Origin: an uncultured Alphaproteobacteria bacterium
Lineage (GTDB): Bacteria; Pseudomonadota; Alphaproteobacteria; Caulobacterales; Hyphomonadaceae
Length of the DNA: 64,000 nucleotides
NCBI GenBank assembly: GCA_903842595.1
Contig: CAIMMO010000223.1
Span: 1 to 64,000 of the forward strand
Direction of reading: 5' to 3'
The translations under genes and the position numbers were made by a program. Numbering within the stretch: position 1 is the first letter of the stretch; every line of letters starts with the position of its first letter. Positions 49,082 through 57,593 of the stretch are shown one piece after another. A model generated the notes under the pieces. That model saw nothing but the letters and a program-made list of their open reading frames with translations. It was not told where the DNA came from and made no database searches.

Positions 49082-49118
49082 ATGGCCCTGCGCTTCGATG
49101 AAGCGTGGGGCCATTTTC
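49082..49118 (+). terminator. Intrinsic terminator after dienelactone hydrolase gene
   Basis: ATGGCCC-TG-CGCTTC-GAT-GAAGCG-TG-GGGCCAT then TTTT. Confidence 0.75.
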
Positions 49119-49131
49119 ATGCGGGTGCGAG

Positions 49132-49638
49132 ATGCCGGACCACAAGCCATTCTTCCGATTTCATCCGGGCGCATATGAGCGCGGATCGTTCGTCGCGTCC
49201 GAGAAGCCATGCGATGTCTGTCGGCGGCCGAGTGTCTGGCTTTACGGCGGTTTGGTCTATGTCGCCGGACACCCGCCAGCTGTCTGTGCGCGCTGCATTG
49301 CAGATGGCGCGTTGAGCGCTTTCAGCAAGGGTCGGCATGCGATGCACGATGCGGACTTCGGGGACGATGTGGACGGTGCGCTTGCGGATGAAGTGATGCA
49401 GCGCACGCCGGGGTTCTCGACGTTCAACGCTTTCGAATGGCCCGTGCGCGATGGAAAGCCGATGGTCTATGTCGGTCATGGCGACGAAGCGCGCACGTGG
49501 GAGAATCAGGCTGCGGCCAAGTCGATCCGGGACCTCTGCGAGGATGAGGGCGAGCCGACCGATGGAACGACGCCTTGGGCGATTGTTTTTCGTGAGCTCG
49601 ATGGGACGCGGCATGTCGCGATCATGGATCGCGAGTAG
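49132..49638 (+). CDS. CbrC/UPF0167-like protein
   Basis: MPDHKPFFRFHPGAYERGSFVASEKPCDVCRRPSVWLYGGLVY; start 49132 preferred to 49105, which lies inside the terminator stem. Confidence 0.8.
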   Translation: MPDHKPFFRFHPGAYERGSFVASEKPCDVCRRPSVWLYGGLVYVAGHPPAVCARCIADGALSAFSKGRHAMHDADFGDDVDGALADEVMQRTPGFSTFNAFEWPVRDGKPMVYVGHGDEARTWENQAAAKSIRDLCEDEGEPTDGTTPWAIVFRELDGTRHVAIMDRE

Positions 49639-49644
49639 CGCGCT

Positions 49645-49821
49645 TCATCTCTTTTTCTTCGCCGCCACCTGCTTCTTTTTCGCCGCTGCGCGCTCGTCTG
49701 CGATTTCCAGATTCTGCACGATACGGGCCTTCACGATCTTCTTTTCGAGCGCGGCGCGTGGCTCGGGCGCGAGGCGGGAGAGCCAATCATCGGTATCGGT
49801 CGTGCCGGGTGCATCTCTCAT
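49645..49821 (-). CDS. Small basic-tailed protein (58 aa), translationally coupled to the upstream PqaA-like gene
   Basis: MRDAPGTTDTDDWLSRLAPEPRAALEKKIVKARIVQNLEIADERAAAKKKQVAAKKKR; ATGA overlap with the stop of 49818-51248; below the ORF-track length cutoff. Confidence 0.6.
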   Translation of the reverse strand: MRDAPGTTDTDDWLSRLAPEPRAALEKKIVKARIVQNLEIADERAAAKKKQVAAKKKR

Positions 49822-51248
49822 TTTCCATCAGGCGCCGTGATGGGGCGGGCGTCTTCCCAGCGATAGGGATAGATGTCGGGTTTGACGTAGACTTCGGTCG
49901 TTACTTTCAGCGGGAATTTCCCGCCCGTGGGGTAGGTGAGTTCGACGAAGTAGGCGGTGAAGCCGGTTGGCGGCTTTTCGACATTGCCGACATAGCGTCC
50001 GTCCGGCTGCGCCGTCAGGGGCGTTGACGTAAACGCCTTGTCGCCGAGCGTCTGCACGCGGAAATCGCGCGCGTTGGGGTTCGTGCCCTGCCAGAGCAGC
50101 ACAGAGCTTGGCTTCGCGGCGCCCGGGTCGACGACGAGGGCGCCGTCGTCGCGCACCGTCCATGCATACTCGGGCGTGGCGCGGTTGTGGATCAGATTGT
50201 CGTACCAGGCCGTCATGCTTTCGTTGATGTCAGTTCCCGCCGTCGAGTGGCGCGAGTTGGGGAGCATGCGAAGCTGCTTCGAGCCGGGGAGAAGGTTGTA
50301 GGAGAATTTCGTGTTATCAGGTGGGAAGAATTCATCGCCCACCGCGTTGATGATGAATTTCGGCATCTTCATCGCGGGGCGGCCGCGATAGTTGAGCGGG
50401 TCCTCGATCGTGTTGATCTCGACCATCTTGCGTCCGATCTCATCTGGGATGAGCTTGTGCTTCACATAATCGCCGAGGGCGGGCGAGAAATAGCCCATCG
50501 TCTCCCAGTGGTGACGCGTCGTGGCGTCGACATCGAGCACGTTGATGACGATGGGCATCATGCCGATCACGCGAGGGTCGAGCAGGCCGACGAGCCAGCT
50601 GGTCCAGGCGCGCTTGGAGCCGCCCGAAACGACGAAGCCGTCGATTGTCTTTTTCCCGCCTGCGTCGCTGGCGAGGAATTGCTGGATTGCGGTCATCGCA
50701 GTCGTGCCGCTTTTCACCATCGGCAGGCGGGCGAGCGCGAGCGGGTTTTTCTGCCCGTCATAACGGGCCTGCAGGTAGGCGATGATGTCGTCTTCGCTGC
50801 GCGCCTTGTCAGGCGTGTCGGCGAAGCGGATCGGCTGGTTGGGCGTCTGGCCGAGTACAGCAATGACGGAACCGGTGTCGATGGCCATCTGGGCGAAGCG
50901 CGGTGTCGCCGTGGCGGGGGCTGTGGAAGAGGACGAGCCGCCGTCAATGTAGAGGAAGGCTTTCTGGGCGGAGAGCTTGTCGGGGATGGTGACGGTGAGC
51001 CAGTGCTTCCAGACGGGGCGGTCGGATTCGGCGGCGGTCATCCAGGTCTGGGAGGTGAGTTCGAGGACGGCGCCGTGGAAGCCTGCGCCGGTGAAGGTCT
51101 TCTCGACTTTCCAGGCGAAGGTGGGATCGGGCGCCGCGACATAGGCGTCGAGGATGTTGGGCGGGTTCGGCGGGATGCTCGGCGCCGATGCGCACGAGGT
51201 CGCGAGGCCGAAGGCGAGCACGAGGCTCAACGTGTGGACGAAGCGCAT
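49818..51248 (-). CDS. PhoPQ-activated pathogenicity-related (PqaA-type) protein
   Basis: Signal/lipobox MRFVHTLSLVLAFGLATSCAS; GFVVSGGSKRAWTSWLVGLLDPRVIGMMPIVINVLD, FFPPDNTKFSYNLLPGSKQLRMLPNSRHS; start adjusted from 51554. Confidence 0.88.
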   Translation of the reverse strand: MRFVHTLSLVLAFGLATSCASAPSIPPNPPNILDAYVAAPDPTFAWKVEKTFTGAGFHGAVLELTSQTWMTAAESDRPVWKHWLTVTIPDKLSAQKAFLYIDGGSSSSTAPATATPRFAQMAIDTGSVIAVLGQTPNQPIRFADTPDKARSEDDIIAYLQARYDGQKNPLALARLPMVKSGTTAMTAIQQFLASDAGGKKTIDGFVVSGGSKRAWTSWLVGLLDPRVIGMMPIVINVLDVDATTRHHWETMGYFSPALGDYVKHKLIPDEIGRKMVEINTIEDPLNYRGRPAMKMPKFIINAVGDEFFPPDNTKFSYNLLPGSKQLRMLPNSRHSTAGTDINESMTAWYDNLIHNRATPEYAWTVRDDGALVVDPGAAKPSSVLLWQGTNPNARDFRVQTLGDKAFTSTPLTAQPDGRYVGNVEKPPTGFTAYFVELTYPTGGKFPLKVTTEVYVKPDIYPYRWEDARPITAPDGK

Positions 51249-51499
51249 ATGTCTCTCCCGTGGCCTGTTCCGGCCCTGGCCAGAGTGGAGCTTGGGTTGG
51301 GCGGGGATGCAAGTTGCATCGTCGCGACGAGCCGGACACCTTTTCGCATTCAGGCTGGCGTGAACCGGCTGAGATAGCGGTGATCGGCCGCCTTCCACGC
51401 GGAATGGACGAGAGCCGTATCTCACCGGTCCGGACGCGGGGGACGCACGTGTCGGTAATCGGCTGGTTCTGGCGGGGACGGGACCTGTTGAGAGAGAAC

Positions 51500-51541
51500 C
51501 CCCACCTGTCCGCTCACTTGAAGGGGGGCGGACAGGTGGGG
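51500..51541. repeat. Long intergenic inverted repeat
   Basis: CCCCACCTGTCCGC-N14-GCGGACAGGTGGGG, perfect 14-bp arms. Confidence 0.85.
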
Positions 51542-51564
51542 TCTCTGCCGGCAAGCGCTCGGTC

Positions 51565-52515
51565 TCAGACCCCGATGACTTCGCTCGCCTGCGCTTCGCT
51601 CTTCAGCCAGGCCATGAAGGTGCGGGCGAGTTTTGAGGGAGTGCGCCATTTGGGGTAGACGATCCAGTACGCAAAATCGATGTCGCTGGAGCCGTCGGCG
51701 AAGGGCGAGATGAGGCGGCCGCGTTCGAGGTCGCCCGAGGCGATCGCGAATTTTGCGAGAGCGACGCCGCGGCCGGCAGCCGCTGCTTCGACGACGAGTG
51801 AGGACTGCGTGAAGCGCGGGCCGCGATTGCCGTCCACCGTGGTGACGCCGCGGGCCTTGAGCCAGCTGTTCCAGTCGGGGCGTGAGGGATCGTTCTCGGG
51901 GGACTCGTCGTGGAGCAGGACGTGGTGGGTGAGGTCGGCGGGCGAGCGCAGGGGGTGCGGGCCGGACATGAGATCGGGCGAGCAAACCGGCAGGCAGGAT
52001 TCCGACATGATCTTCTCGGCGCGCAGGCCTTCATAGATGCCTTTGCCATAGCGCAGGGCGAGGTCGATATCGGAGGAGTTGAAGTCGGTCATGGCGAGGT
52101 CGGCCGAGACCCAGACTTCGGCTTCGGGGTTCAGCTCCTGGAATTTCTCGAGCCTTGGGGCCAGCCATTTGGCGGCGAAGGAAGGGGCTGAAGAGATCAT
52201 CAGCCGGTCGCGGCGGGCAGGCGCGCGCATATGGTGGACGGCCTCCGACATCATCTCGAAGGCGTTGGTCAGCAGCGGCAGGGCGGCCTGGCCGGCGTCT
52301 GTCAGGAGAACCTGGCGGCCTGTGCGGCGGAACAGGGGGGCGCCGGCGAACTCTTCAAGCTGTCGGATCTGCTGGGAAATGGCGCCCGGCGTGACGTTCA
52401 GCTCTTCTGCGGCGCGGGTGAAGGATAGGTGACGGGCGGCCGCCTCGAAGGCGCGCAGGGCGTTGAGAGCGGGAAGGCGGTCTTCCTGGGCCATTTTGCT
52501 CGAGGTTTTCTGCAT
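51565..52515 (-). CDS. LysR-family transcriptional regulator (GcvA-like)
   Basis: LPALNALRAFEAAARHLSFTRAAEELNVTPGAISQQIRQLEEFAGAPLFRRTGRQVLLTDAG. Confidence 0.93.
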   Translation of the reverse strand: MQKTSSKMAQEDRLPALNALRAFEAAARHLSFTRAAEELNVTPGAISQQIRQLEEFAGAPLFRRTGRQVLLTDAGQAALPLLTNAFEMMSEAVHHMRAPARRDRLMISSAPSFAAKWLAPRLEKFQELNPEAEVWVSADLAMTDFNSSDIDLALRYGKGIYEGLRAEKIMSESCLPVCSPDLMSGPHPLRSPADLTHHVLLHDESPENDPSRPDWNSWLKARGVTTVDGNRGPRFTQSSLVVEAAAAGRGVALAKFAIASGDLERGRLISPFADGSSDIDFAYWIVYPKWRTPSKLARTFMAWLKSEAQASEVIGV

Positions 52516-52673
52516 CTGGAGGCGGGTAAGGGCGTCTAATGGTTCGGCTTAGCTGGGGTCCATTGCGCTAGCTGCGCCTTCCGGCCATTTGCCGTTGGGG
52601 CTACAGCGGGGCACAAACCCGAAGGTGCCTCGTTATATGCGCATGCATGAGAAAAACTAAAGGGCCGAATTCA

Positions 52674-53597
52674 ATGTCGGACGTGCCAGCCTCTCGGACG
52701 GGAGAGCCGGGGACGCATCAACAGGCGACGGGATCCGTCGCGCTGGTGGGTGCTGGCCCGGGCGATCCGGACCTTCTCACCGTGAAAGCCGCGCGCCTGA
52801 TCGGCGCGGCGGACGTGATCTTTGCGGACAGGCTGGTGGGGGATGGCGTGCTGGCGCTGGCGCGCGCGGAGATCGTGTACGTCGGCAAGAGCAAGGGCGA
52901 GCATTCGGTTCCGCAGGGCGAGATCCATGCGCGCATGATCGCGGCGGCGCACACGGGCAAGCGCGTGGTTAGACTCAAGGGCGGCGATCCATTCATCTTC
53001 GGGCGCGGCGGCGAGGAAGTGGAAGCGCTGCGTGCGGCGGGTGTTGAGGTAGACGTGGTGCCTGGGATTTCGGCGGCGCTGGGCGTGGCGGCGTCAGCGC
53101 AGATTCCGCTGACACATCGTGATGTCGCGCAGGCGGTGACGTTCGTGACCGGCCACGCGAAGCTTGGGCAGACGCCGGATCTCGACTGGGATGCGCTGGC
53201 GCGCGGCAACCAGACGGTCGTCGTCTACATGGGCGTTGGCACAGCGGGCACGATTGCGGCGCGCCTGATTGCAGCGGGGCGTGAGCCTGCGACGCCGGTG
53301 GCGGTGATCGAGAACGGGACGCGGGCGCAAGAGATCCGCGCGTTCGGCGTGCTGGGCGAGTTGAGCGAGATCATTGTCCGGGCTGGGATACAGGGGCCGG
53401 CGCTGCTGGTGATTGGTGAGGTGGTGAGGGTCGCGCGGGACGCGCAGGCTATTATCCCGGCCGAGCACGGCAAGAGCCGGGAACCGTCGGATAACGAATC
53501 CGCACGCGGTGAAATGGGCCCCGGGTCTGCGCTTCGCTCCGCCCGGGATGATGCCTCGAGCCCGACGCTGTCCGACCTCTGGAGGATGTTCTCGTGA
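52674..53597 (+). CDS. cobA: Uroporphyrinogen-III C-methyltransferase
   Basis: VALVGAGPGDPDLLTVKAARLIGAADVIFADRLVG ... RLKGGDPFIFGRGGEEVEALRAAGVEVDVVPGISAALGVAAS. Confidence 0.94.
   Translation: MSDVPASRTGEPGTHQQATGSVALVGAGPGDPDLLTVKAARLIGAADVIFADRLVGDGVLALARAEIVYVGKSKGEHSVPQGEIHARMIAAAHTGKRVVRLKGGDPFIFGRGGEEVEALRAAGVEVDVVPGISAALGVAASAQIPLTHRDVAQAVTFVTGHAKLGQTPDLDWDALARGNQTVVVYMGVGTAGTIAARLIAAGREPATPVAVIENGTRAQEIRAFGVLGELSEIIVRAGIQGPALLVIGEVVRVARDAQAIIPAEHGKSREPSDNESARGEMGPGSALRSARDDASSPTLSDLWRMFS
53520..53547. repeat. Palindromic (REP-like) element inside the 3' end of cobA
   Basis: CCCGGGTCTGCGCTTCGCTCCGCCCGGG; CCCGGG arms at 53520-53525 and 53542-53547; encoded in frame as GPGSALRSARDD. 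Confidence 0.55.
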
Positions 53598-53914
53598 GTT
53601 CCGAACGTCCCAAGCTTGGGCCTGATGTTCCGAAAGTGGTGACGGCGTGGCTGTCGGCTTCGGGGCGGGTTGTATATCTCACAAAGGATCGCGCGTGGTC
53701 GGAGGACCTTGGCGATGCCGAGGTGGTGACCGGCGTTGGCGCCAATGATGTGCTGGCGTGGGCGGCGCAGGACCAGACGCGGGTGTCGGACCCCTATTTC
53801 ATGCAGGTGACGGCGGACGGGCAGATCGCGGGGCGAGAGACGATCCGCGAGACGATTCGCGCGAAGGGGCCGACCAATCATCCGATGTTCGGGAAGCAGG
53901 CGGGGAACAACTGA
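53594..53914 (+). CDS. DUF2849 domain protein
   Basis: KVVTAWLSASGRVVYLTKDRAWSEDLGDAEVVTGVGANDVLAWAAQ; lies between cobA and downstream sulfite reductase operon genes as in other alphaproteobacteria. Confidence 0.85.
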   Translation: MSSERPKLGPDVPKVVTAWLSASGRVVYLTKDRAWSEDLGDAEVVTGVGANDVLAWAAQDQTRVSDPYFMQVTADGQIAGRETIRETIRAKGPTNHPMFGKQAGNN

Positions 53915-54546
53915 TGCCGGATCGCGCGATCAGCCGAATGACGCTCTATGGCGACTCGATTTCGGGCAACTGCCTGAAGACGAAGTGGACGGCGGACTAT
54001 CTTGGCCTCGACTATGACTGGATCGAGGTGAGCGTCGTGGAGGGGGGCACGCGGTCGGACGCGTTCATGGCGATGAACCCGTCGGGGCAGGTTCCCGTGC
54101 TGCGCCTCGCCGATGGGCGTATCCTGCCGCAGTCGAACGCGATCATTCTTTACCTTGCCGAGACCTATGCCAGTGAGGCGCTGATCCCGGTCAATCCGTT
54201 CGAGAAGGCGAAGATGATGAGCTGGCTGTTCTGGGAGCAGTACAGCCACGAGCCCTATATCGCGGTGCGCCGGTTCAGGAAGAAGTTCATGAACATGAGC
54301 GATGACGAGCTTGATCCGCAGCTTCTCGCGCGCGGCCGCCGCGCGCTGGGCGTCATGGAGATGCAGCTGACCTTCTCGAACTACTTCGTGGGCGACAGCC
54401 TGACGCTCGCGGATGTTGCGCTGGTGGCGTATACGCGCGTGGCGGATGAGGGCGGCTTCGACCTCGACGAATTCCCGAACGTGCAGCGCTGGGTGGCGCG
54501 GGTCGAGACCGACCTGGGCATCGGCCATGCGAAGAAGGCTGCCTGA
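53914..54546 (+). CDS. Glutathione S-transferase family protein
   Basis: MTLYGDSISGNCLKTKWTADYLGLDYDWIEV ... MNPSGQVPVLRLADGRILPQSNAIILYLAE; TGATG overlaps at both ends. Confidence 0.92.
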   Translation: MPDRAISRMTLYGDSISGNCLKTKWTADYLGLDYDWIEVSVVEGGTRSDAFMAMNPSGQVPVLRLADGRILPQSNAIILYLAETYASEALIPVNPFEKAKMMSWLFWEQYSHEPYIAVRRFRKKFMNMSDDELDPQLLARGRRALGVMEMQLTFSNYFVGDSLTLADVALVAYTRVADEGGFDLDEFPNVQRWVARVETDLGIGHAKKAA

Positions 54547-56207
54547 TGTATCGCTACGACCAATTTGACGAGACGCTGGTCCGGGAACGCGCAAAACAGT
54601 TCCGCGGCCAGGTGGAGCGTCGTCTGAAGGGCGAACTGCGGGAAGAGCATTTCAAGCCGCTGCGGCTGCAGAACGGCGTGTATCTTCAGCTGCACGCCTA
54701 CATGCTGCGCGTGGCGATTCCGTATGGGCAGCTCAATGCGGCGAAGCTGCGCCAGCTCGCGATGATCGCGGACAAGTACGACAAGGGCTATGGGCATTTC
54801 ACGACGCGGCAGAACATCCAGTACAACTGGATCAGGCTGGCCGACATGCCGGATGTGCTGGATGACCTGGCGGATGTCGAGATGCATGCGATCCAGACGA
54901 GCGGCAACTGCATCCGCAATGTGACTTCGGACCATCTGGCAGGCGCGAACCTTGATGAGATCGAGGATCCGCGGCCGTGGTGCGAGATCATCCGGCAGTG
55001 GTCAACATTCCATCCGGAGTTTTCGAGCCTGCCACGGAAGTTCAAGATCGCGGTGACGGCGGGGGCTACGGATCGCGCGGCGGTGCGGGTGCACGACATC
55101 GGCCTGCACATGAAGACGAATTCGGAAGGCCGCGTGGGCTTCGAGTTCATCGTCGGCGGTGGGCTCGGACGAACGCCGTATATCGGGCTGACGGTGCGCG
55201 AGTGGGTCGCGAAGGAAGACCTGCTCGACTATCTCGAAGCGAACATGCGCGTCTACAACCGCTATGGACGGCGGGACAACAAGTACAAGGCGCGTATCAA
55301 GATCCTGGTGAACGAGCTGGGGCTTGATGAGTACAGGCGCGAGGTCGAGGAAGAGTTCGCGGCGCAGAATACCTGGGAGAAGGTCGTGCTTCCGCGGGAG
55401 GAAGTGGATCGGATCACGGCGTACTTCGCGCCACCTGCATTCGCGAAGCTGCCGCCGGTGTCTGAAGGCTTCGAGGCGTTCAGGCGGACAAGCCGCGAGC
55501 AGGCGCGCTGGGCGCGGAACAACCTGCGGCCGCATCGCGTGCCGGGCTATGTCTCCGTGCACATAGCCGTGAAGCAGCAGGGCGAGGCGCCGGGAGATGC
55601 GACGTCGGACCAGATGCGCGCCATTGCAGACATTGGCGAGCGTTACGGGTTCGACGATATCCGCGTGGCGCACGAGCAGGACGTGGTGCTGCCGCATGTG
55701 AAGCTGGACGATGTGCCGGCGGTGTATGCGGCGTTGAAGACATCGGGGTTGCATGCGTCGAATGCCGGCATGGGGTCGGACATCATCGCATGCCCGGGGC
55801 TGGATTACTGCAATCTGTCGAATGCGCGCTCGATCTCGGTTGCGAACGAGATCCAGGCGGTGTTTGCCGATCCGGAATTCGAGGATGAGGTTGGCACGCT
55901 GCATGTGAATGTGTCGGGCTGCATCAATGCATGCGGACATCATCACGTTGGCCATATCGGCATTCTTGGCGTCGATAAGAAGGGCGAAGAATTCTATCAG
56001 GTCCTTCTCGGCGGGCGGGCCGACGAGAAGGCGACGATCGCGACGATCCAGGGTCCGGGGCTGAAGCACGAGGAAGTGGCGCCTGCGATCCGCCGCATGG
56101 TGGACACGTATCTCTCGCTCCGTCGCGACCAGACCGAGACGTTCATCGACACGATGGGCCGCGTGGGCCAGGCGCCGTTCAAGGAGGCGCTGTATGCCGC
56201 TGCTTAA
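54546..56207 (+). CDS. cysI: Nitrite/sulfite reductase hemoprotein (assimilatory sulfite reductase)
   Basis: YGHFTTRQNIQYNWIRLADMPDVLDDLADVEMHAIQTSGNCIRNVTSD ... CPGLDYCNLSNARSI ... NVSGCINACGHHHVGHIGILG. Confidence 0.95.
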   Translation: MYRYDQFDETLVRERAKQFRGQVERRLKGELREEHFKPLRLQNGVYLQLHAYMLRVAIPYGQLNAAKLRQLAMIADKYDKGYGHFTTRQNIQYNWIRLADMPDVLDDLADVEMHAIQTSGNCIRNVTSDHLAGANLDEIEDPRPWCEIIRQWSTFHPEFSSLPRKFKIAVTAGATDRAAVRVHDIGLHMKTNSEGRVGFEFIVGGGLGRTPYIGLTVREWVAKEDLLDYLEANMRVYNRYGRRDNKYKARIKILVNELGLDEYRREVEEEFAAQNTWEKVVLPREEVDRITAYFAPPAFAKLPPVSEGFEAFRRTSREQARWARNNLRPHRVPGYVSVHIAVKQQGEAPGDATSDQMRAIADIGERYGFDDIRVAHEQDVVLPHVKLDDVPAVYAALKTSGLHASNAGMGSDIIACPGLDYCNLSNARSISVANEIQAVFADPEFEDEVGTLHVNVSGCINACGHHHVGHIGILGVDKKGEEFYQVLLGGRADEKATIATIQGPGLKHEEVAPAIRRMVDTYLSLRRDQTETFIDTMGRVGQAPFKEALYAAA

Positions 56208-56706
56208 GGACGGGAAGGTCGTCGACGATATCTGGGCGTTCTTGGAAGACGGTCATGAGCTGTCGCCGGGCGGATGTATCGTGGTGTCGCTGGGGCGGTT
56301 CATGTCAGAGCATGACCAGCTGCTGGCGCGCAACCAGTCGATCGGTGTGCGGCTGTTGAACAGCGATGATCCAGCGCTTCTTGCGCCCCATCTGGACCGG
56401 CTGCACCTGATCGAAGTGCAGTTTCCGAAGTACACGGATGGGCGCGCGCTGAGCCAGGCTCAGCTTCTGCGCCGGCGGCTTGGCTACAAGGGCGAGATCC
56501 GTGCGACGGGACAGGTGCTGCGTGACCAGCTGCGGCTGATGATCCGCTGCGGCATCGACGCGATGGCGATCGCGGAAGCGGACGCCGAGGGCGTGTACGC
56601 TGCTTCAGCCTCCGAGTTTTCAGAGTTCTATCAGCCTGCCGCCGACACGTCCGAGTCGATCTTCGTGAAGCGGCAGAAGCTGAGACAGTCCAGGGCTGCC
56701 GAATGA
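56194..56706 (+). CDS. DUF934 family protein
   Basis: IGVRLLNSDDPALLAPHLDRLHLIEVQFPKYTDGRALSQAQLLRRRLGYKGEIRATGQVLRDQL. Confidence 0.92.
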   Translation: MPLLKDGKVVDDIWAFLEDGHELSPGGCIVVSLGRFMSEHDQLLARNQSIGVRLLNSDDPALLAPHLDRLHLIEVQFPKYTDGRALSQAQLLRRRLGYKGEIRATGQVLRDQLRLMIRCGIDAMAIAEADAEGVYAASASEFSEFYQPAADTSESIFVKRQKLRQSRAAE

Positions 56707-57434
56707 GCGCGCTTGCCATGAGCATCGAAACACCCGACCAGCTCGTCGAGCGGCTGAACGCCGAGCTGCACGGGAAAGGGCCGCACGAGATCATCCGCGT
56801 GGCGCTGCGCGAGTTCGGACGGAAGCTGACCTATGTGTCGTCCTTCGGCGCGGAGAGTGCGGCGATGCTGGGGCTGATCGCCGACGTCGACCAGGGCATG
56901 CCGATCGTGTTCATCGACACGGGCATGCACTTTCACCAGACGCTGCAGTATCGTGACACGCTGGGCCAGGTGCTGGGCCTCACCGACATCCGCACATTCC
57001 ATCCGGTGAAGGACGAGGTGAAGGCGGTCGATCCCAGGGGCGTGCTGAACAAGACGGACCCCAATGCGTGCTGCGAAGTGCGCAAGGTGCGGCCGTTGGC
57101 GCCAGCGCTGGAAGGGTTCGATGCGTGGATCACGGGGCGCAAGCGCTTCCATGGCGGCGGGCGCACGAAGTTGCCGGTGGTGGAGTATTTCGAGGGGCGG
57201 TACAAGATCAACCCGCTGACGGACCAGACGCCGGAAGACCTCGCCGCCCTGGTTGCCGAGAAGCACTTGCCGCCCCATCCGATGGTGGCGGAGGGCTATC
57301 CCTCGATCGGCTGCTGGCCCTGCACGGCGCGGCCGCTTGATCCGAACGACATCCGGTCCGGGCGCTGGGTGGGCTTCAAGAAAGAAGAGTGCGGGCTGCA
57401 CCTGACCCGGCAGGAACGCCCGCGGGTGTTCTAG
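56703..57434 (+). CDS. cysH: Phosphoadenylyl/adenylyl-sulfate reductase
   Basis: YVSSFGAESAAMLGLIADVDQGMPIVFIDTGMHFHQTLQYRDTL ... NACCEVRKVRPL ... ECGLH. Confidence 0.94.
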   Translation: MSALAMSIETPDQLVERLNAELHGKGPHEIIRVALREFGRKLTYVSSFGAESAAMLGLIADVDQGMPIVFIDTGMHFHQTLQYRDTLGQVLGLTDIRTFHPVKDEVKAVDPRGVLNKTDPNACCEVRKVRPLAPALEGFDAWITGRKRFHGGGRTKLPVVEYFEGRYKINPLTDQTPEDLAALVAEKHLPPHPMVAEGYPSIGCWPCTARPLDPNDIRSGRWVGFKKEECGLHLTRQERPRVF

Positions 57435-57593
57435 GCCCGCTCACGCTTACGCCATCGTAATGACGTTGCGGCGACATGCGCATCCCATGGGTGGGCAGGC
57501 GCTCTGCCATTTGTTAGACAAGCTCTGGGGGAACGGATGGGTTGCTGAGCCCGTTCGCGTCAGGGGCGGTGCAAGCGAGCGCGGAGTGGCGGT

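Noticed and set aside
49105-49131. GTG start proposed for the CbrC-like gene
   Set aside because: Lies inside the terminator hairpin 49082-49118; ATG at 49132 gives the expected N-terminus.
47487-49145. 552-aa reverse ORF
   Set aside because: Antisense to cysA and the dienelactone hydrolase gene.
52614-52622. CAAACCCGA upstream of cobA, identical to half of the sulfate operon palindrome
   Set aside because: A 9-mer match is expected by chance at this scale and no second arm is present.
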